Assembly: GCA_937941765.1 (NCBI GenBank)
Contig: CALDGQ010000005.1
Span: 39,007 to 103,006 of the forward strand
Source: an uncultured Saprospiraceae bacterium
GTDB taxonomy: Bacteria > Bacteroidota > Bacteroidia > Chitinophagales > Saprospiraceae
DNA length: 64,000 nucleotides
Direction: 5' to 3'
Shown here: in pieces, positions 8,673-18,466 of the stretch
How the letters are laid out: every line of letters begins with the position of its first letter
How positions within the stretch are numbered: position 1 is the first letter of the stretch
The notes under the pieces: model-generated
Seen by the model: only the letters and a program-made list of their open reading frames with translations
The model's database searches: none
What the model was told of the DNA's origin: nothing
Position numbers and translations under genes: made by a program

Positions 8673-10229
8673 TCAATTCGAACTATGCTCCAAAACTCTC
8701 CCAAGATCTTTAATCTTAATATTAAAAACACTACCCTTATTCAATTTGGAACTCACCGACATTGTACCATTGTATTCCTTGATGATATTTTTGCAAGTTG
8801 CCAAACCTATTCCATGACCTTTGTTATCATTTTCATCACCTCGGTCCCATTCATTAAAAATATTTTGTAGCGCAGTTTCCGAAATTCCTTTTCCGTTGTC
8901 CTCGATTGTGATCAGGTGAAAACCATCTTCCTTATTACTGGTGACTTTGATTTTGGTATCTATATTTGATTTGCTATACTTAAGGCTATTGGAAATTAAA
9001 TTTTGGAAGAGCTGAACAAAATCACTTTTGTATCCGTTGATGATTGGCAAATTTGCATAATTAATTTCTGCATTTTTCACCTCAATATCATTTTTCAAAT
9101 TTCCAGTAACTTCCGCCAAAACTTTATTTAAATCTATTGGTAATATTTTTTTCTGCCGGTTGCTATCAAACAATGCTTTTGCTAAAATGTCTGTAATCAA
9201 AGTTGTCAAATTTTCAGAACTAGACACAATAAAGTGGATAAACTCCTTCCCTTGTTCATCTAATAGTGGTTCATATTTCGCTTCCAATAATTTACTAAAT
9301 GTGTGAACATTTCTTATCGGTGCTTTCAAATCATGGGAGACACTATATGCGAAAGTTTCAAGCTTCTTATTGGATTCTTGCAAACGTGTATTTGCTACTA
9401 CAATATCTTGTGTTTTGATCCTTACTTTTTCTTCTAACTCTTCATTTAACGTACTTAAGTTGGTATTACTTAATTCAAGTGCTTCGGTTTTCTCCTTGAT
9501 AATTTTGTTTAGGGACTTGTTGATCGAATTCATAAAAATCAAAATCCTCCGATAATAGTAAATAAACAAACCACCTAAAATAGTCAATAAGATAGTTCCA
9601 AATATACTTTGATAAATTGCGTCTTGTCTTGCACTAGAAATGAATTTAGAAAAAGACCGATCGATTTGCAAAATAGCGATTGTTTCATCACTTGAGTTTT
9701 TGATTGGATAAAATGCGGATAACCAATTGCCATTTTCAGTAAGATATTGATGAACGTGATGCCCCTTGCTATAATAGGTATAGTGATCCTCTGGAACAGA
9801 CCCCCAAAAATTGCTGTATATAAAATCTCCAGAACTTACACCAAAAAGTAGTGGTTGTTTTGCCATCGTATTGTTATCACAAAGCCCTTTTTTAAACAAG
9901 GTATAAATTGGTGTTTCCAACCCATTTGCAAGTTGCGCTTTTTTCAGAATGGAACAGGTACTATTGTAATAGTCACTTTCTTTAATTGAATAAACATCGT
10001 TATTCGTCAAATATTGACAAACCAATTGTTCATGCCGATCTCCATCAATTTGTAAAGCTAGTGTCTTTGCAATCGCAGACAATTTCTCTAGCTCTGCATC
10101 TTCACTTGTAGATAATGTTTTATAATAATTATAAACAATAAATGAAACAGTCAGCAAGACAATCATCCCAATAGAGACAAACATCAAGTGCTTACTGTAT
10201 TTGCGGTACTTACTTAAATTTAAACTCAT
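8673..10229 (-). CDS. Membrane sensor histidine kinase with periplasmic domain
   Basis: A 518-residue protein: membrane helix (about 14-36), extracytoplasmic region (about 37-205) without a family I recognise, second helix (about 206-228), a coiled coil (about 235-290), HisKA domain with phospho-acceptor His299 in YSVSHDLKAPIRN, and a HATPase_c domain with N box (FQNLISNSLKYS), G1 (DNGKGIS) and G2 (GHGIGLATCKNI). All catalytic boxes are intact. No response regulator gene is adjacent, so it is an orphan kinase whose partner is elsewhere. The extracytoplasmic part holds several cysteines (CQYL, STCS, GLCD). It faces the next gene divergently. Confidence 0.92.
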   Translation of the reverse strand: MSLNLSKYRKYSKHLMFVSIGMIVLLTVSFIVYNYYKTLSTSEDAELEKLSAIAKTLALQIDGDRHEQLVCQYLTNNDVYSIKESDYYNSTCSILKKAQLANGLETPIYTLFKKGLCDNNTMAKQPLLFGVSSGDFIYSNFWGSVPEDHYTYYSKGHHVHQYLTENGNWLSAFYPIKNSSDETIAILQIDRSFSKFISSARQDAIYQSIFGTILLTILGGLFIYYYRRILIFMNSINKSLNKIIKEKTEALELSNTNLSTLNEELEEKVRIKTQDIVVANTRLQESNKKLETFAYSVSHDLKAPIRNVHTFSKLLEAKYEPLLDEQGKEFIHFIVSSSENLTTLITDILAKALFDSNRQKKILPIDLNKVLAEVTGNLKNDIEVKNAEINYANLPIINGYKSDFVQLFQNLISNSLKYSKSNIDTKIKVTSNKEDGFHLITIEDNGKGISETALQNIFNEWDRGDENDNKGHGIGLATCKNIIKEYNGTMSVSSKLNKGSVFNIKIKDLGRVLEHSSN

Positions 10230-10407
10230 AAATAGAATTGTCTATCTAATAGAATACCAAAACATATACCATATTCTTAACATTTGTCATACGTTCTTGA
10301 AAATGAGGGAGATAGAAATTCTCGACACCTATGTATAAAACAATTTGAAGCCGGTTTTCCAAATAGAATTATTTATCTTTAACTATTCAACAATCAATAA
10401 AATTCTT

Positions 10408-12591
10408 ATGAAAAATTACATACTCATTCTTTTATTGTTTTTAACAACAAACCTACTTACAGCTCAATCAAATTTATTTCTGGATGATTCATTCACAGTT
10501 GAAGAAATGATTGAAGATTTTTTCAATACGCCAAATGTTTCGGTATCCAACATTACCTACACAGGATCACCAGATGCAATATCATTTTTTGATGCTGGTG
10601 GTACAGGCCTAGCAGTAGGAGCAGGTATTTTGATTTCATCAGGAGCAACTGCATCTATCGCAGAAGAGAATGGAGATTTTGCAAATAATGCCAGCACATC
10701 ATTTGGAACTCCAGGTGATGAAGATATCGAAATGCTTATTGCTAATGGGTTTATCTCAAATGATGCGGCGGTTATAGAATTCGATTTCACTGTCGTTAAC
10801 ACGGATAGCTTAAACTTTAAGTATGTTTTTGGTTCAGAAGAATATCCTGAATTTGTTTGTTCATTTAATGATGCTTTTGGCTTTTTTATTTCTGGACCTG
10901 GTATAATGGGACCTTATTCTAACAATGCAATCAATATCAGCACGATTCCCGATACGGAATCAGTAGTTTCTATAAACAATGTAAATGATATTTTAGAATG
11001 TGGTGATCCTGCTAATGAAATTTATTATATCGATAACTCAACAAGTCAGCATATCAATTTCGATGGATTGACCACTTCTCTTCCTTCTTCATTTCAGGCG
11101 GTAGGTGGAGAAACCTATCATGCCAAAATAGTAGTTGCTGATGTAAGTGACAATATTTACGATTCCGGCGTTTTTCTTTCATTTGAAGGACTTGGCTCAG
11201 ACAACCTTCTAATTCCAGAAGCAGAATTTTTAATCACCCAAAATACAAATGCTGTTAATTTCGACAATTTAGCAAAATACGCACGTTCCTGGAATTGGGA
11301 CTTTGGAAATAATCAAACATCAACAGATAGAAATCCTGGAATCATTGTTTATGATCAGGTCGGTACTTATACCGTGCAATTAGTCACTGAAAATTTTTGC
11401 TGTACAGATACTTTCACAATTGATATTGAAATCACAGATATTCCTGAACAAATTGTTGTTGATGAAATAGTAACGCCTATTACTTGTCCTGATTATAATG
11501 ATGCTACCATTGAGTTATTTATTGCAGGAGGAACGTCACCTTACAATACAAATTGGGAGCCTAATATTGCTGATATCAACAACGTAATGCCGGGAACTTA
11601 TACGTATACAATTACAGATATTAATGGAATTGAAACGACAGGCACGATCCTTATTGAAAATGCAATGGCACCAGACATCAATGTAACCACTACTCCAGCA
11701 ACAGGCGGTCAAGCAGATGGAACTGCAGCGGCCAATGCTTCCAATGGCACTCCACCCTATCAATATCTTTGGTCAACCGGAGCAACCACACCGTTTATCG
11801 AAAACTTAGCAGTTGGTGAATACACTGTTGAAGTTACAGATGGCAATGGTTGTTCTTTCACAGAATCATTTTCTATAAATCTCCAATCTTTTTTAGTGGA
11901 AGTCAATACTACTGATCCTACTTGTTTTGGATACGACGATGGAATCATTGAATTCAATGCATTAGGTGGAACCGCTCCTTACAACTACTTATTGAATCCA
12001 GATATAGGAAATGGTATTTCAGCTGGAACTTATAACTATACTATTACAGATGCAAATGGTCTCATCAATGAAGGCAGTGTAACTTTGGATCAACCAGAAG
12101 AAATAATCGTGGTCGTGTCAAGTCTTCCAACTACTGAAAATAATCAAAACGGAACTGCCAATGCAATTATATCCAATGGAGGAATTCTCCCTTTTCAATT
12201 TGAATGGTCCAACGGAGCAACAACTTCGGTTATTGGAAATTTGGCACCAGGTGAATATACGGTTACCGTAACAGATGCAACTGGTTGTGAAAGTATTGTC
12301 AGTACTATTGTAGAATCTTCAACAAATGTAAATGAAGTGAACGACAACTCCTTTTTAAATTTATTTCCAAATCCGGTCGACCATACTTTATTTATTGAAA
12401 ATAATTCTGACAAAAACTTACAAGACTTAAAACTATTCAGTATGCTTGGTCAACAACATTCAATCGATTTTGAAATTGATAGTAGTATTATTAAAGTAAA
12501 TGATGTTGAAAAATTACCACAAGGTGTTTACATCTTACAATTTCGATGGGAAGAAGATCAAATCTCGACGATGAGATTTGTAAAGAAATAG
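10408..12591 (+). CDS. Secreted multidomain protein: choice-of-anchor L, PKD, SprB-like repeats, T9SS sorting domain
   Basis: The ATG at 10408 gives a signal peptide (MKNYILILLLFLTTNLLTAQ), so the open frame upstream is not used. The 727-residue product has a choice-of-anchor L domain (about 25-260, including YVFGSEEYPEF), a PKD-like domain with SWNWDFGNNQTSTDRNPG, then about four repeats related to the gliding adhesin SprB (ITCPDYNDATIEL, then GTSPYN and YTYTITD-type motifs). It ends in a T9SS type A sorting domain (LFPNPVDHTLFIEN to the final KK). It should be exported by Sec, cross the outer membrane by T9SS and sit on the surface or be released. Likely an adhesin-like protein; ligand unknown. 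It stands alone. Confidence 0.9.
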   Translation: MKNYILILLLFLTTNLLTAQSNLFLDDSFTVEEMIEDFFNTPNVSVSNITYTGSPDAISFFDAGGTGLAVGAGILISSGATASIAEENGDFANNASTSFGTPGDEDIEMLIANGFISNDAAVIEFDFTVVNTDSLNFKYVFGSEEYPEFVCSFNDAFGFFISGPGIMGPYSNNAINISTIPDTESVVSINNVNDILECGDPANEIYYIDNSTSQHINFDGLTTSLPSSFQAVGGETYHAKIVVADVSDNIYDSGVFLSFEGLGSDNLLIPEAEFLITQNTNAVNFDNLAKYARSWNWDFGNNQTSTDRNPGIIVYDQVGTYTVQLVTENFCCTDTFTIDIEITDIPEQIVVDEIVTPITCPDYNDATIELFIAGGTSPYNTNWEPNIADINNVMPGTYTYTITDINGIETTGTILIENAMAPDINVTTTPATGGQADGTAAANASNGTPPYQYLWSTGATTPFIENLAVGEYTVEVTDGNGCSFTESFSINLQSFLVEVNTTDPTCFGYDDGIIEFNALGGTAPYNYLLNPDIGNGISAGTYNYTITDANGLINEGSVTLDQPEEIIVVVSSLPTTENNQNGTANAIISNGGILPFQFEWSNGATTSVIGNLAPGEYTVTVTDATGCESIVSTIVESSTNVNEVNDNSFLNLFPNPVDHTLFIENNSDKNLQDLKLFSMLGQQHSIDFEIDSSIIKVNDVEKLPQGVYILQFRWEEDQISTMRFVKK

Positions 12592-12639
12592 CATTAATTA
12601 AGACTTCTGATACTATAGACACCAAAATTTGATAACAAC

Positions 12640-13419
12640 ATGGCTTACAAACAATTAAAACTTTGGTTCGACAAAGAACTTGCTAAAATGTTGGCTAATA
12701 AAATCGTATCAGTAAAGAAAGACTTTCCAAAAGCAAAATTTGTCAAAGCCGTTGATACCAAAGTTTCCAAATTAGAATTAAAAGATCGAGTAGAATTAAT
12801 TGCAGATGAATTGCACATTCATTTATCAAACGCTTATTCGAAAAATGTAAAGATTTTAATCAAAATTCTTGGTCCAGAAAATGAAGAAGAGACAGGTATG
12901 TTTACCAACTTCTATTGGGTGATGCCCATTGCAAAATATGTTGAAAAATATGGAATAGACAATTTTGAGATTTCAATGATTGCGATTCAAGAAATCACCA
13001 AACGTAATACGGGGGAATACACGATTCGACCTTATTTGGAAAAATACCCGAAAGAGACTTTGTCAGAAATGAAGCGTTGGTCAAAAGATAAAAATAAACA
13101 TGTCCGTCGACTCGCGTGTGAAGGTGTGCGACCAAGACTTCCATGGGCAACGAAACTAGATCAGTTTATTAAAAATCCGAAACCCATTCTTCCAATTTTA
13201 AATGCACTGAAAGACGATAAATCAAAGTATGTCCAAAAGTCCGTTGCCAATTGCATAAACGATATCTTAAAAGATAATTTAGAGATTGGAAAAACATTAA
13301 TTGATAAATGGAAAACAAATCCCACCAAAGAACGGAAATGGATTATCAAACATGCACTTCGAAATTTGTTAAAAGGTAATGATGAATGGGCTAAAAAAGT
13401 AATTAAAAAAATGAATTAA
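12640..13419 (+). CDS. DNA alkylation repair protein, AlkC/AlkD-like HEAT-repeat glycosylase
   Basis: A 259-residue cytoplasmic alpha-helical protein with the characteristic run HVRRLACEGVRPRLPWATKL at about residues 151-170, diagnostic of AlkC/AlkD-type DNA glycosylases built from HEAT-like repeats. These remove N3- and N7-alkylated purines without base flipping. The N-terminus begins MAYKQLKLWFDKELAK and includes an HIHL segment. C-terminal helices (KERKWIIKHALRNLLKG) continue the repeat fold. The gene is monocistronic with no obvious repair partners nearby. I can assign family but not the exact subfamily or catalytic residues with certainty. Confidence 0.85.
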   Translation: MAYKQLKLWFDKELAKMLANKIVSVKKDFPKAKFVKAVDTKVSKLELKDRVELIADELHIHLSNAYSKNVKILIKILGPENEEETGMFTNFYWVMPIAKYVEKYGIDNFEISMIAIQEITKRNTGEYTIRPYLEKYPKETLSEMKRWSKDKNKHVRRLACEGVRPRLPWATKLDQFIKNPKPILPILNALKDDKSKYVQKSVANCINDILKDNLEIGKTLIDKWKTNPTKERKWIIKHALRNLLKGNDEWAKKVIKKMN

Positions 13420-13559
13420 ACCTCAACTGCCTGTATACTGTTATAATTTTAATATTTTTTCCATTCGAAGTGAGCCATTGGTTCTATGAAAGGAGTAAAA
13501 CGAAAATTAAGTTTTTCATCGATTTGATTTTAAAAGAAAACAAAGTAATAATTATTACT

Positions 13560-15698
13560 CTAATTACAAGTCTTTATCTCCCCTGAAAAATCAGCACCTA
13601 GTTCTACATCAAATCCAGGTAATAAATCAATATAATTCCCTGCATCATAATCGACATTTGTACCATTAAAAATCAATCCATTTGAAATAATAAAGTCCCA
13701 AACTTCATAAAGCCCCGTACTAACAGAAGTCTGATGAACCAAATTAGGAAGACAACCTTCATTGACCCAAACCGCATAACTACGTGGTGGAATTTCAATG
13801 TGAATTTGTCCAGAAGAATTGATTGTGGTAAGTGTTTGAGTTGCATTTCCTGTCAACTCAATTAAATTATCTCCAACTGAAATTTGGCCTAAATTAACTT
13901 GATGATCTAAGACCAATGGATCGCCCGCATAGTTGATAGCAACGATTATTTCCTTGCCACCAACACCACCTGTCAATTGATACAACAACGTAGTATTATC
14001 AAAACCACTTATATAATTCGAAGTATACGGAGTCCCAAATCGAGACAAATAATCTACAGAAGTTGAACCAACAATAAAATCTTTTTGGATAGCAATCAGT
14101 TGATCAATCTGTGGTTGCAAAACTGCTGTTGGACTATGAGGAATCGAAGTACCATAATAATCAGGATAAAAAACACAAGGCAATCCAATTTGGTTATTGG
14201 TCAAAATATAGGCATAACCAAGCATCGGATCATTCTGAATTGGCTGACCATTATCTCTAAAATCATGATTATTCAAAAAAGTCATGGAATGAAACCCACT
14301 CTCTCCTACTCCATCTACCAATCCTGAATTGAATACATTTCGTACATCATATCCAAATAAATCACTCGCATTTTTTAAAGCTTCTCTTAATGCAAAGTCG
14401 AATACTTTTACTTTTATTGCAGCTTTCGTATCCGCATCCATTGTATTTCTAACACCATCTAGCCAATTTTTTAATACATTTGGATTGGCATCATATACTT
14501 CTCCAACAACCAACCCTGGATCCATCCCATTGTCATGTAAGTCGTCCATCAAATCACCAACGAATGCAGGATCAAAATGCTTGACGGCATCCATTCTAAA
14601 ACCTTCAATTCCAACATCAGTCCACAACCATTTTGTCCAATCAAATAATTTGGTTTGAGTATCGCTGACATTTTGGTCATAGTCATAAAAAAACCACAAC
14701 CAATCCCAGTCACCACCAAGTGTTGTTGTGCTGCTATTGTTAGAATTTGGTTTAAAATTTTCAAAATTCATGGCACCTTGACCACTTGGCATCTGTGTAA
14801 AATCAGTATAAGTTTGATAATTCATTTGACCAACCACATCTTGTCCAGCCACTGCATTCCAAATGCCATAAACACGATGATCTGAATAATCACCATTAGG
14901 ATTTGTCAAATAAATATATAGGAAATCTCCAGTAGCATTAAAATCATTAGGTCCGATGGTTACTTTAAATTCATCCGTTAAACAATTGGCATTATCAATT
15001 GTAGCATTCATATTGACTCCGATTGCAGTAGTGTTGGAAGGTTGGCTACAATCACCTCCACCATTTGGTTCTACCTCATTTAAGTCCGGCAAATTTTGAA
15101 AAGAAATTAAATCAGTTTCCGTATAAAATACATACGGCTTGTTATAAAAAGTGCCATCTCCTGTTTTGGAACTAATTTTAAAATAATAATCGCCTGCACC
15201 ATTTCCTGTATTTCCTCCTAGTGGCAATACACATCTAAATCGGTCTGAGGGAAATGCACTTTTGTTAATCGTATAATTTTGAATATAAGACGCGACAGCT
15301 GGATTATTCTCAGGATCACCGCCATCTCTATGATTATAAACAACATCTGCGACTGCTTTTATACCATTCGCGTTCATATTGTTAATTAAAACATCAATTT
15401 GATTTCTAGTCCCAAATCCTGTTGGCCCTAAACCAAATTCTCCCAAATCATACAAGTCTTTTGGATCATACCCATTACTACAATTTCCAAAACTTGCACG
15501 AGAAGCAGGTGGCAACCAAAGATGTGTAAAACCAGCATTCCCTAAAGCCGCTGTTCTATTATTCAGCGAGTCGACCCAGCTGTGTCCATTACAAGTTTTT
15601 GGATAATCCCAATACCATCCTTGCATCATCACGTCTTGTGATAAGATAGGTTGACAAAAAATTAAAAGAAAAAAGAAGTTCAGTAAAGACTTTTTCAT
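13560..15698 (-). CDS. Secreted alpha-amylase (GH13) with C-terminal secretion-associated module
   Basis: About 712 residues from the ATG at 15698 (MKKSLLNFFFLL signal peptide); an ATG nine bases upstream is a less likely start. The GH13 catalytic barrel spans about residues 20-570 with the four conserved regions visible: DVVYNH, GFRMDAVKHF (nucleophile Asp), VVGEVYDAN (acid/base Glu) and FLNNHDF (third Asp). An insert of about 100 residues between regions I and II carries a beta-rich stretch, perhaps a carbohydrate-binding or B domain. The last 50 residues, with YIDLLPGFDVELGADF and a terminal cysteine two residues from the end, form a module shared with the gene at 46855. Predicted to hydrolyse alpha-1,4 glucans outside the cell. 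No SusCD lies next to it. Confidence 0.92.
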   Translation of the reverse strand: MKKSLLNFFFLLIFCQPILSQDVMMQGWYWDYPKTCNGHSWVDSLNNRTAALGNAGFTHLWLPPASRASFGNCSNGYDPKDLYDLGEFGLGPTGFGTRNQIDVLINNMNANGIKAVADVVYNHRDGGDPENNPAVASYIQNYTINKSAFPSDRFRCVLPLGGNTGNGAGDYYFKISSKTGDGTFYNKPYVFYTETDLISFQNLPDLNEVEPNGGGDCSQPSNTTAIGVNMNATIDNANCLTDEFKVTIGPNDFNATGDFLYIYLTNPNGDYSDHRVYGIWNAVAGQDVVGQMNYQTYTDFTQMPSGQGAMNFENFKPNSNNSSTTTLGGDWDWLWFFYDYDQNVSDTQTKLFDWTKWLWTDVGIEGFRMDAVKHFDPAFVGDLMDDLHDNGMDPGLVVGEVYDANPNVLKNWLDGVRNTMDADTKAAIKVKVFDFALREALKNASDLFGYDVRNVFNSGLVDGVGESGFHSMTFLNNHDFRDNGQPIQNDPMLGYAYILTNNQIGLPCVFYPDYYGTSIPHSPTAVLQPQIDQLIAIQKDFIVGSTSVDYLSRFGTPYTSNYISGFDNTTLLYQLTGGVGGKEIIVAINYAGDPLVLDHQVNLGQISVGDNLIELTGNATQTLTTINSSGQIHIEIPPRSYAVWVNEGCLPNLVHQTSVSTGLYEVWDFIISNGLIFNGTNVDYDAGNYIDLLPGFDVELGADFSGEIKTCN

Positions 15699-15827
15699 GA
15701 ATATCATTGTTGGGTATTAACCATTAAGATAACAAAAATTGGTCGAAATTCAGCCTTCAATAAAGCATAGAATTTTTCTTGAACTTAAGTTGGTTTTCGT
15801 ATTTTGCTCAAGTTAAAAACATACAAA

Positions 15828-16085
15828 ATGAGTAATAAATCACTTCAAGCTTATTGGAAAAAAAATCTTAGATACCTAGCAATACTTTTAGGTGTTTGGT
15901 TTTTAGTGTCTTACGGTTGTGGGATTCTTTTTGCTGAATCGCTCAATGCATTTAAATTAGGTGGTTTCCCTCTTGGATTTTGGTTTGCGCAACAAGGATC
16001 TATATATGTTTTTGTTGTTTTGATTTTTGTCTATGTCATTTTAATGAATCGACTGGACAAGGAATTTGATGTGGATGAGAAATAA
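15828..16085 (+). CDS. DUF4212 small subunit of a sodium:solute symporter
   Basis: The ATG at 15828 (MSNKSLQAYWKKNLRYL) starts an 85-residue protein with two membrane helices (about 18-40 and 55-75). DUF4212 proteins (YWKKN.R and GGFPLGFWFAQQGSI motifs) are encoded directly before VC_2705-type acetate/solute symporters and are regarded as their small subunit. The larger partner starts 120 bp downstream. Confidence 0.92.
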   Translation: MSNKSLQAYWKKNLRYLAILLGVWFLVSYGCGILFAESLNAFKLGGFPLGFWFAQQGSIYVFVVLIFVYVILMNRLDKEFDVDEK

Positions 16086-16205
16086 ATAATGAGGAACGTT
16101 CGAGCGGTTCAACTATGTTAAAGCAAAAAACAAAATGTTGATCTGATCCTAGTGTGGGTCGCTCTAAATCAGAACCGAAAACTTAAACTGTAAAACCAAC
16201 TAACA

Positions 16206-17897
16206 ATGGGTGTACAAACCTGGACTTTTATAATCGTCGGAATCACATTTGCCATCTACATCGGAGTAGCTATTTGGGCAAGAGCAGGATCGACCAAAGA
16301 ATTTTATGTTGCAGGAGGAGGCGTATCTCCATTGGCCAATGGCATGGCAACAGCGGCAGATTGGATGTCAGCAGCGTCGTACTTATCGATGGCAGGATTA
16401 ATTTCATTTACTGGTTATGCTGGTTCTCAATACTTAATGGGATGGACTGGTGGCTATGTATTGTTGGCACTATTGCTTGCACCCTATCTTAGGAAGTTTG
16501 GAAAATTCACTGTACCCGATTTTATTGGTGAAAGATATTATTCTAAACAAGCAAGGCTCGTTGCATTGATATGTGCAATTTTTGTTTCGTTCACTTATGT
16601 AGTTGGTCAAATGAAAGGAGTCGGTGTCGCCTTTGCAAGATTTTTAGAAGTTCCATTTACAACCGGAATATTGATTGGAATTGGAATTGTTTTTTTCTAC
16701 GCAGTATTAGGAGGCATGAAAGGGATCACGTATACACAAGTAGCTCAATATTGTGTTTTGATTTTTGCATTTACAGTTCCAGCAATATTTATTTCTTTAC
16801 AGATGGTCGGAAATCCAGTCCCACAACTTGGGATGGGCGGACAATTAGCCGACGGTACTTATTTGTTAGACAAACTCAATTTATTAAGTACAGATTTAGG
16901 TTTTGGAGAATACACAACGAATGGGATGAATGATCGAGTTAATGTATTTTTCATTACAGCTGCCCTGATGTTTGGTACTGCTGGCTTACCACATGTGATT
17001 GTCCGATTCTTTACAGTACCTAAAGTTCGAGATGCGAGAATCTCAGCGGGATATGCACTTTTGTTTATTGCCTTTCTTTACACGACCGCTCCTGCAGTAG
17101 CAGCATTTGCTAGAACCAATTTATTACAAACTGTTTCCAACAAAGAATATGCAACCATGCCGACTTGGTTTAAAAAATGGGAATCGGCTGAGTTGATAAA
17201 ATTTGAAGACAAAAATAATGACGGAATCATTCATTACGTAGCTGATAAAAATACAAATGAATTAACGATTGACAGAGACATCATGGTATTGGCTAATCCT
17301 GAAATTGCCAATTTACCCGCATGGGTAATCGCTTTGGTTGTGGCTGGTGGTTTAGCGGCTGCGTTGTCGACTGCTGCTGGTTTGTTGTTAGTTATTGCAA
17401 CTTCTATTTCACATGATTTATTTAAAAAGTATTTGATGCCCAATATTTCCGAGAAAGGAGAACTAGTTGCAGCAAGAGTTGCAATTGCAGTTGCAGTGTT
17501 AGGAGCTGGATTGGCAGGAATGAATCCACCTGGTTTTGTGGCTCAGGTTGTAGCATTAGCGTTTGGATTAGCAGCTTCTTCATTTTTCCCTGCCATTATT
17601 CTGGGAATTTTTGACAAACGAATGAATAAAGAAGGTGCGATTGCTGGAATGTTGATTGGGATAATTTTCACAACAGCTTATATCATTTATTTCAAACCTC
17701 AGTTGGGTGGACCTGGTACTCCTGAAGGATATTGGTTTGGTATCAAGCCGGAAGGTATTGGGACTTTGGGGATGCTGATAAATTTGGTAGTTGCTTTAGT
17801 AGTTAGTCGGATGACGGCGGCACCTCCGAAAGAGGTTCAAGATATGGTGGAAAGTATTCGGATACCTCGTGGTGCTGGTGCGGCTAGTGGGCATTAG
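16206..17897 (+). CDS. Sodium:solute symporter, acetate permease-like (ActP/VC_2705 type)
   Basis: A 563-residue SSS-family transporter with about 13 membrane helices. Family hallmarks are AADWMSAASYLSMAGLISFTG near residues 48-68, GGMKGITYTQVAQY near 172, and HVIVRFFTVPKVRDARIS near 260. A roughly 60-residue soluble loop (about 310-370, TWFKKWESAELIKFEDKNN) carries acidic DKNNDGI residues resembling a calcium loop. Pairing with the DUF4212 gene points to the cation/acetate symporter group. Acetate or a related short-chain monocarboxylate is the probable substrate, inferred from family only. Confidence 0.9.
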   Translation: MGVQTWTFIIVGITFAIYIGVAIWARAGSTKEFYVAGGGVSPLANGMATAADWMSAASYLSMAGLISFTGYAGSQYLMGWTGGYVLLALLLAPYLRKFGKFTVPDFIGERYYSKQARLVALICAIFVSFTYVVGQMKGVGVAFARFLEVPFTTGILIGIGIVFFYAVLGGMKGITYTQVAQYCVLIFAFTVPAIFISLQMVGNPVPQLGMGGQLADGTYLLDKLNLLSTDLGFGEYTTNGMNDRVNVFFITAALMFGTAGLPHVIVRFFTVPKVRDARISAGYALLFIAFLYTTAPAVAAFARTNLLQTVSNKEYATMPTWFKKWESAELIKFEDKNNDGIIHYVADKNTNELTIDRDIMVLANPEIANLPAWVIALVVAGGLAAALSTAAGLLLVIATSISHDLFKKYLMPNISEKGELVAARVAIAVAVLGAGLAGMNPPGFVAQVVALAFGLAASSFFPAIILGIFDKRMNKEGAIAGMLIGIIFTTAYIIYFKPQLGGPGTPEGYWFGIKPEGIGTLGMLINLVVALVVSRMTAAPPKEVQDMVESIRIPRGAGAASGH

Positions 17898-17973
17898 GTT
17901 TTTGCTTTTGGCTGGCTCTACTTTCGAACGGTTGCACCGAACGTTGGCCTTATGCCATCCCGTTGGGATTCTG

Positions 17974-17981
17974 TATCTTTG
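17974..17981 (+). promoter_or_regulatory. TAnnTTTG -7 element, possibly giving a leaderless mRNA
   Basis: TATCTTTG matches the Bacteroidota -7 consensus exactly and ends only 4 bases before the ATG at 17986. With transcription starting 5-8 bases downstream, the mRNA would begin at or next to the start codon. No clear -33 TTTG box at ideal spacing was found. Confidence 0.4.
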
Positions 17982-17985
17982 CCAC

Positions 17986-18387
17986 ATGAAAAGTTACGTC
18001 CTTTTATTACCGTTCTTGTTTTTCCTTTTTGGGAATAATCCATTGGAACCTTGTCCATCTTCTCCGAATTGTATTTCTACCATTGCAAAAAAGAAAAGAA
18101 AAAAGTTACCACCTTTGAAACTCAATACTGATGTTTATGAAGATAAAGAAGCTATGAAAAAAATCATTGCTACTTATCCTCGAACTAAGTTGATTTCAGA
18201 AAGAGATGATTATTTACATTTTCAATTTGTTACAAAGCTTGGGAAGTTTACGGATGATGTTGAATTTTATTTTGATGAAGAAAATAGGTTAATTCATTTT
18301 CGATCTGCATCCCAAAAAGGTTGGTCTGATATGGGTGCTAATAAGAGGCGTATGAAAAAGATTTCTAAGAAATGGAATGGACGGTAG
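17986..18387 (+). CDS. DUF1499 family protein, exported
   Basis: The ATG at 17986 gives 133 residues beginning with a hydrophobic signal-like segment (MKSYVLLLPFLFFLFG), so the longer open frame starting at 17869, which overlaps the symporter gene, is rejected. DUF1499 hallmarks are CPSSPNCIS near residues 23-31 and IHFRSASQKGWSDMGANKRR near the C-terminus. Function of the family is unknown. A bidirectional hairpin terminator at 18403-18434 follows. Confidence 0.85.
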   Translation: MKSYVLLLPFLFFLFGNNPLEPCPSSPNCISTIAKKKRKKLPPLKLNTDVYEDKEAMKKIIATYPRTKLISERDDYLHFQFVTKLGKFTDDVEFYFDEENRLIHFRSASQKGWSDMGANKRRMKKISKKWNGR

Positions 18388-18400
18388 AATTTTAGAATAA

Positions 18401-18466
18401 AAAATGGCTTTGACAGAAATTTGTCAAAGCCATTTATATATTAGGTAAGATGTCTGTTCAATTTTA
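18401..18466. repeat. 66-bp direct repeat, copy 1 (stop codon plus terminator)
   Basis: Identical to 19371-19436 at 64 of 66 positions (the differences are GT versus AC at 18445-18446). On the minus strand it begins with the second of two tandem TAA stops of the PARG gene and runs through the terminator hairpin. The period to copy 2 is 970 bp. Confidence 0.95.
18403..18434. terminator. Bidirectional intrinsic terminator
   Basis: A 13-bp perfect stem (AATGGCTTTGACA and its complement) with a 6-base loop, preceded by a run of A on the plus strand, hence a T run on the minus strand. It can end both the DUF1499 gene and the minus-strand PARG gene. Confidence 0.9.

Noticed and set aside
8611..8870. 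Two plus-strand open frames overlapping the histidine kinase 3' end
   Set aside because: Shadows of the well-supported kinase gene.
10345..10407. Upstream extension of the choice-of-anchor L protein
   Set aside because: Begins with TTG and would hide the clear signal peptide starting at the ATG at 10408.
17869..17985. Longer N-terminus for the DUF1499 protein
   Set aside because: Overlaps the symporter gene and precedes a good promoter and signal peptide at 17974-17986.
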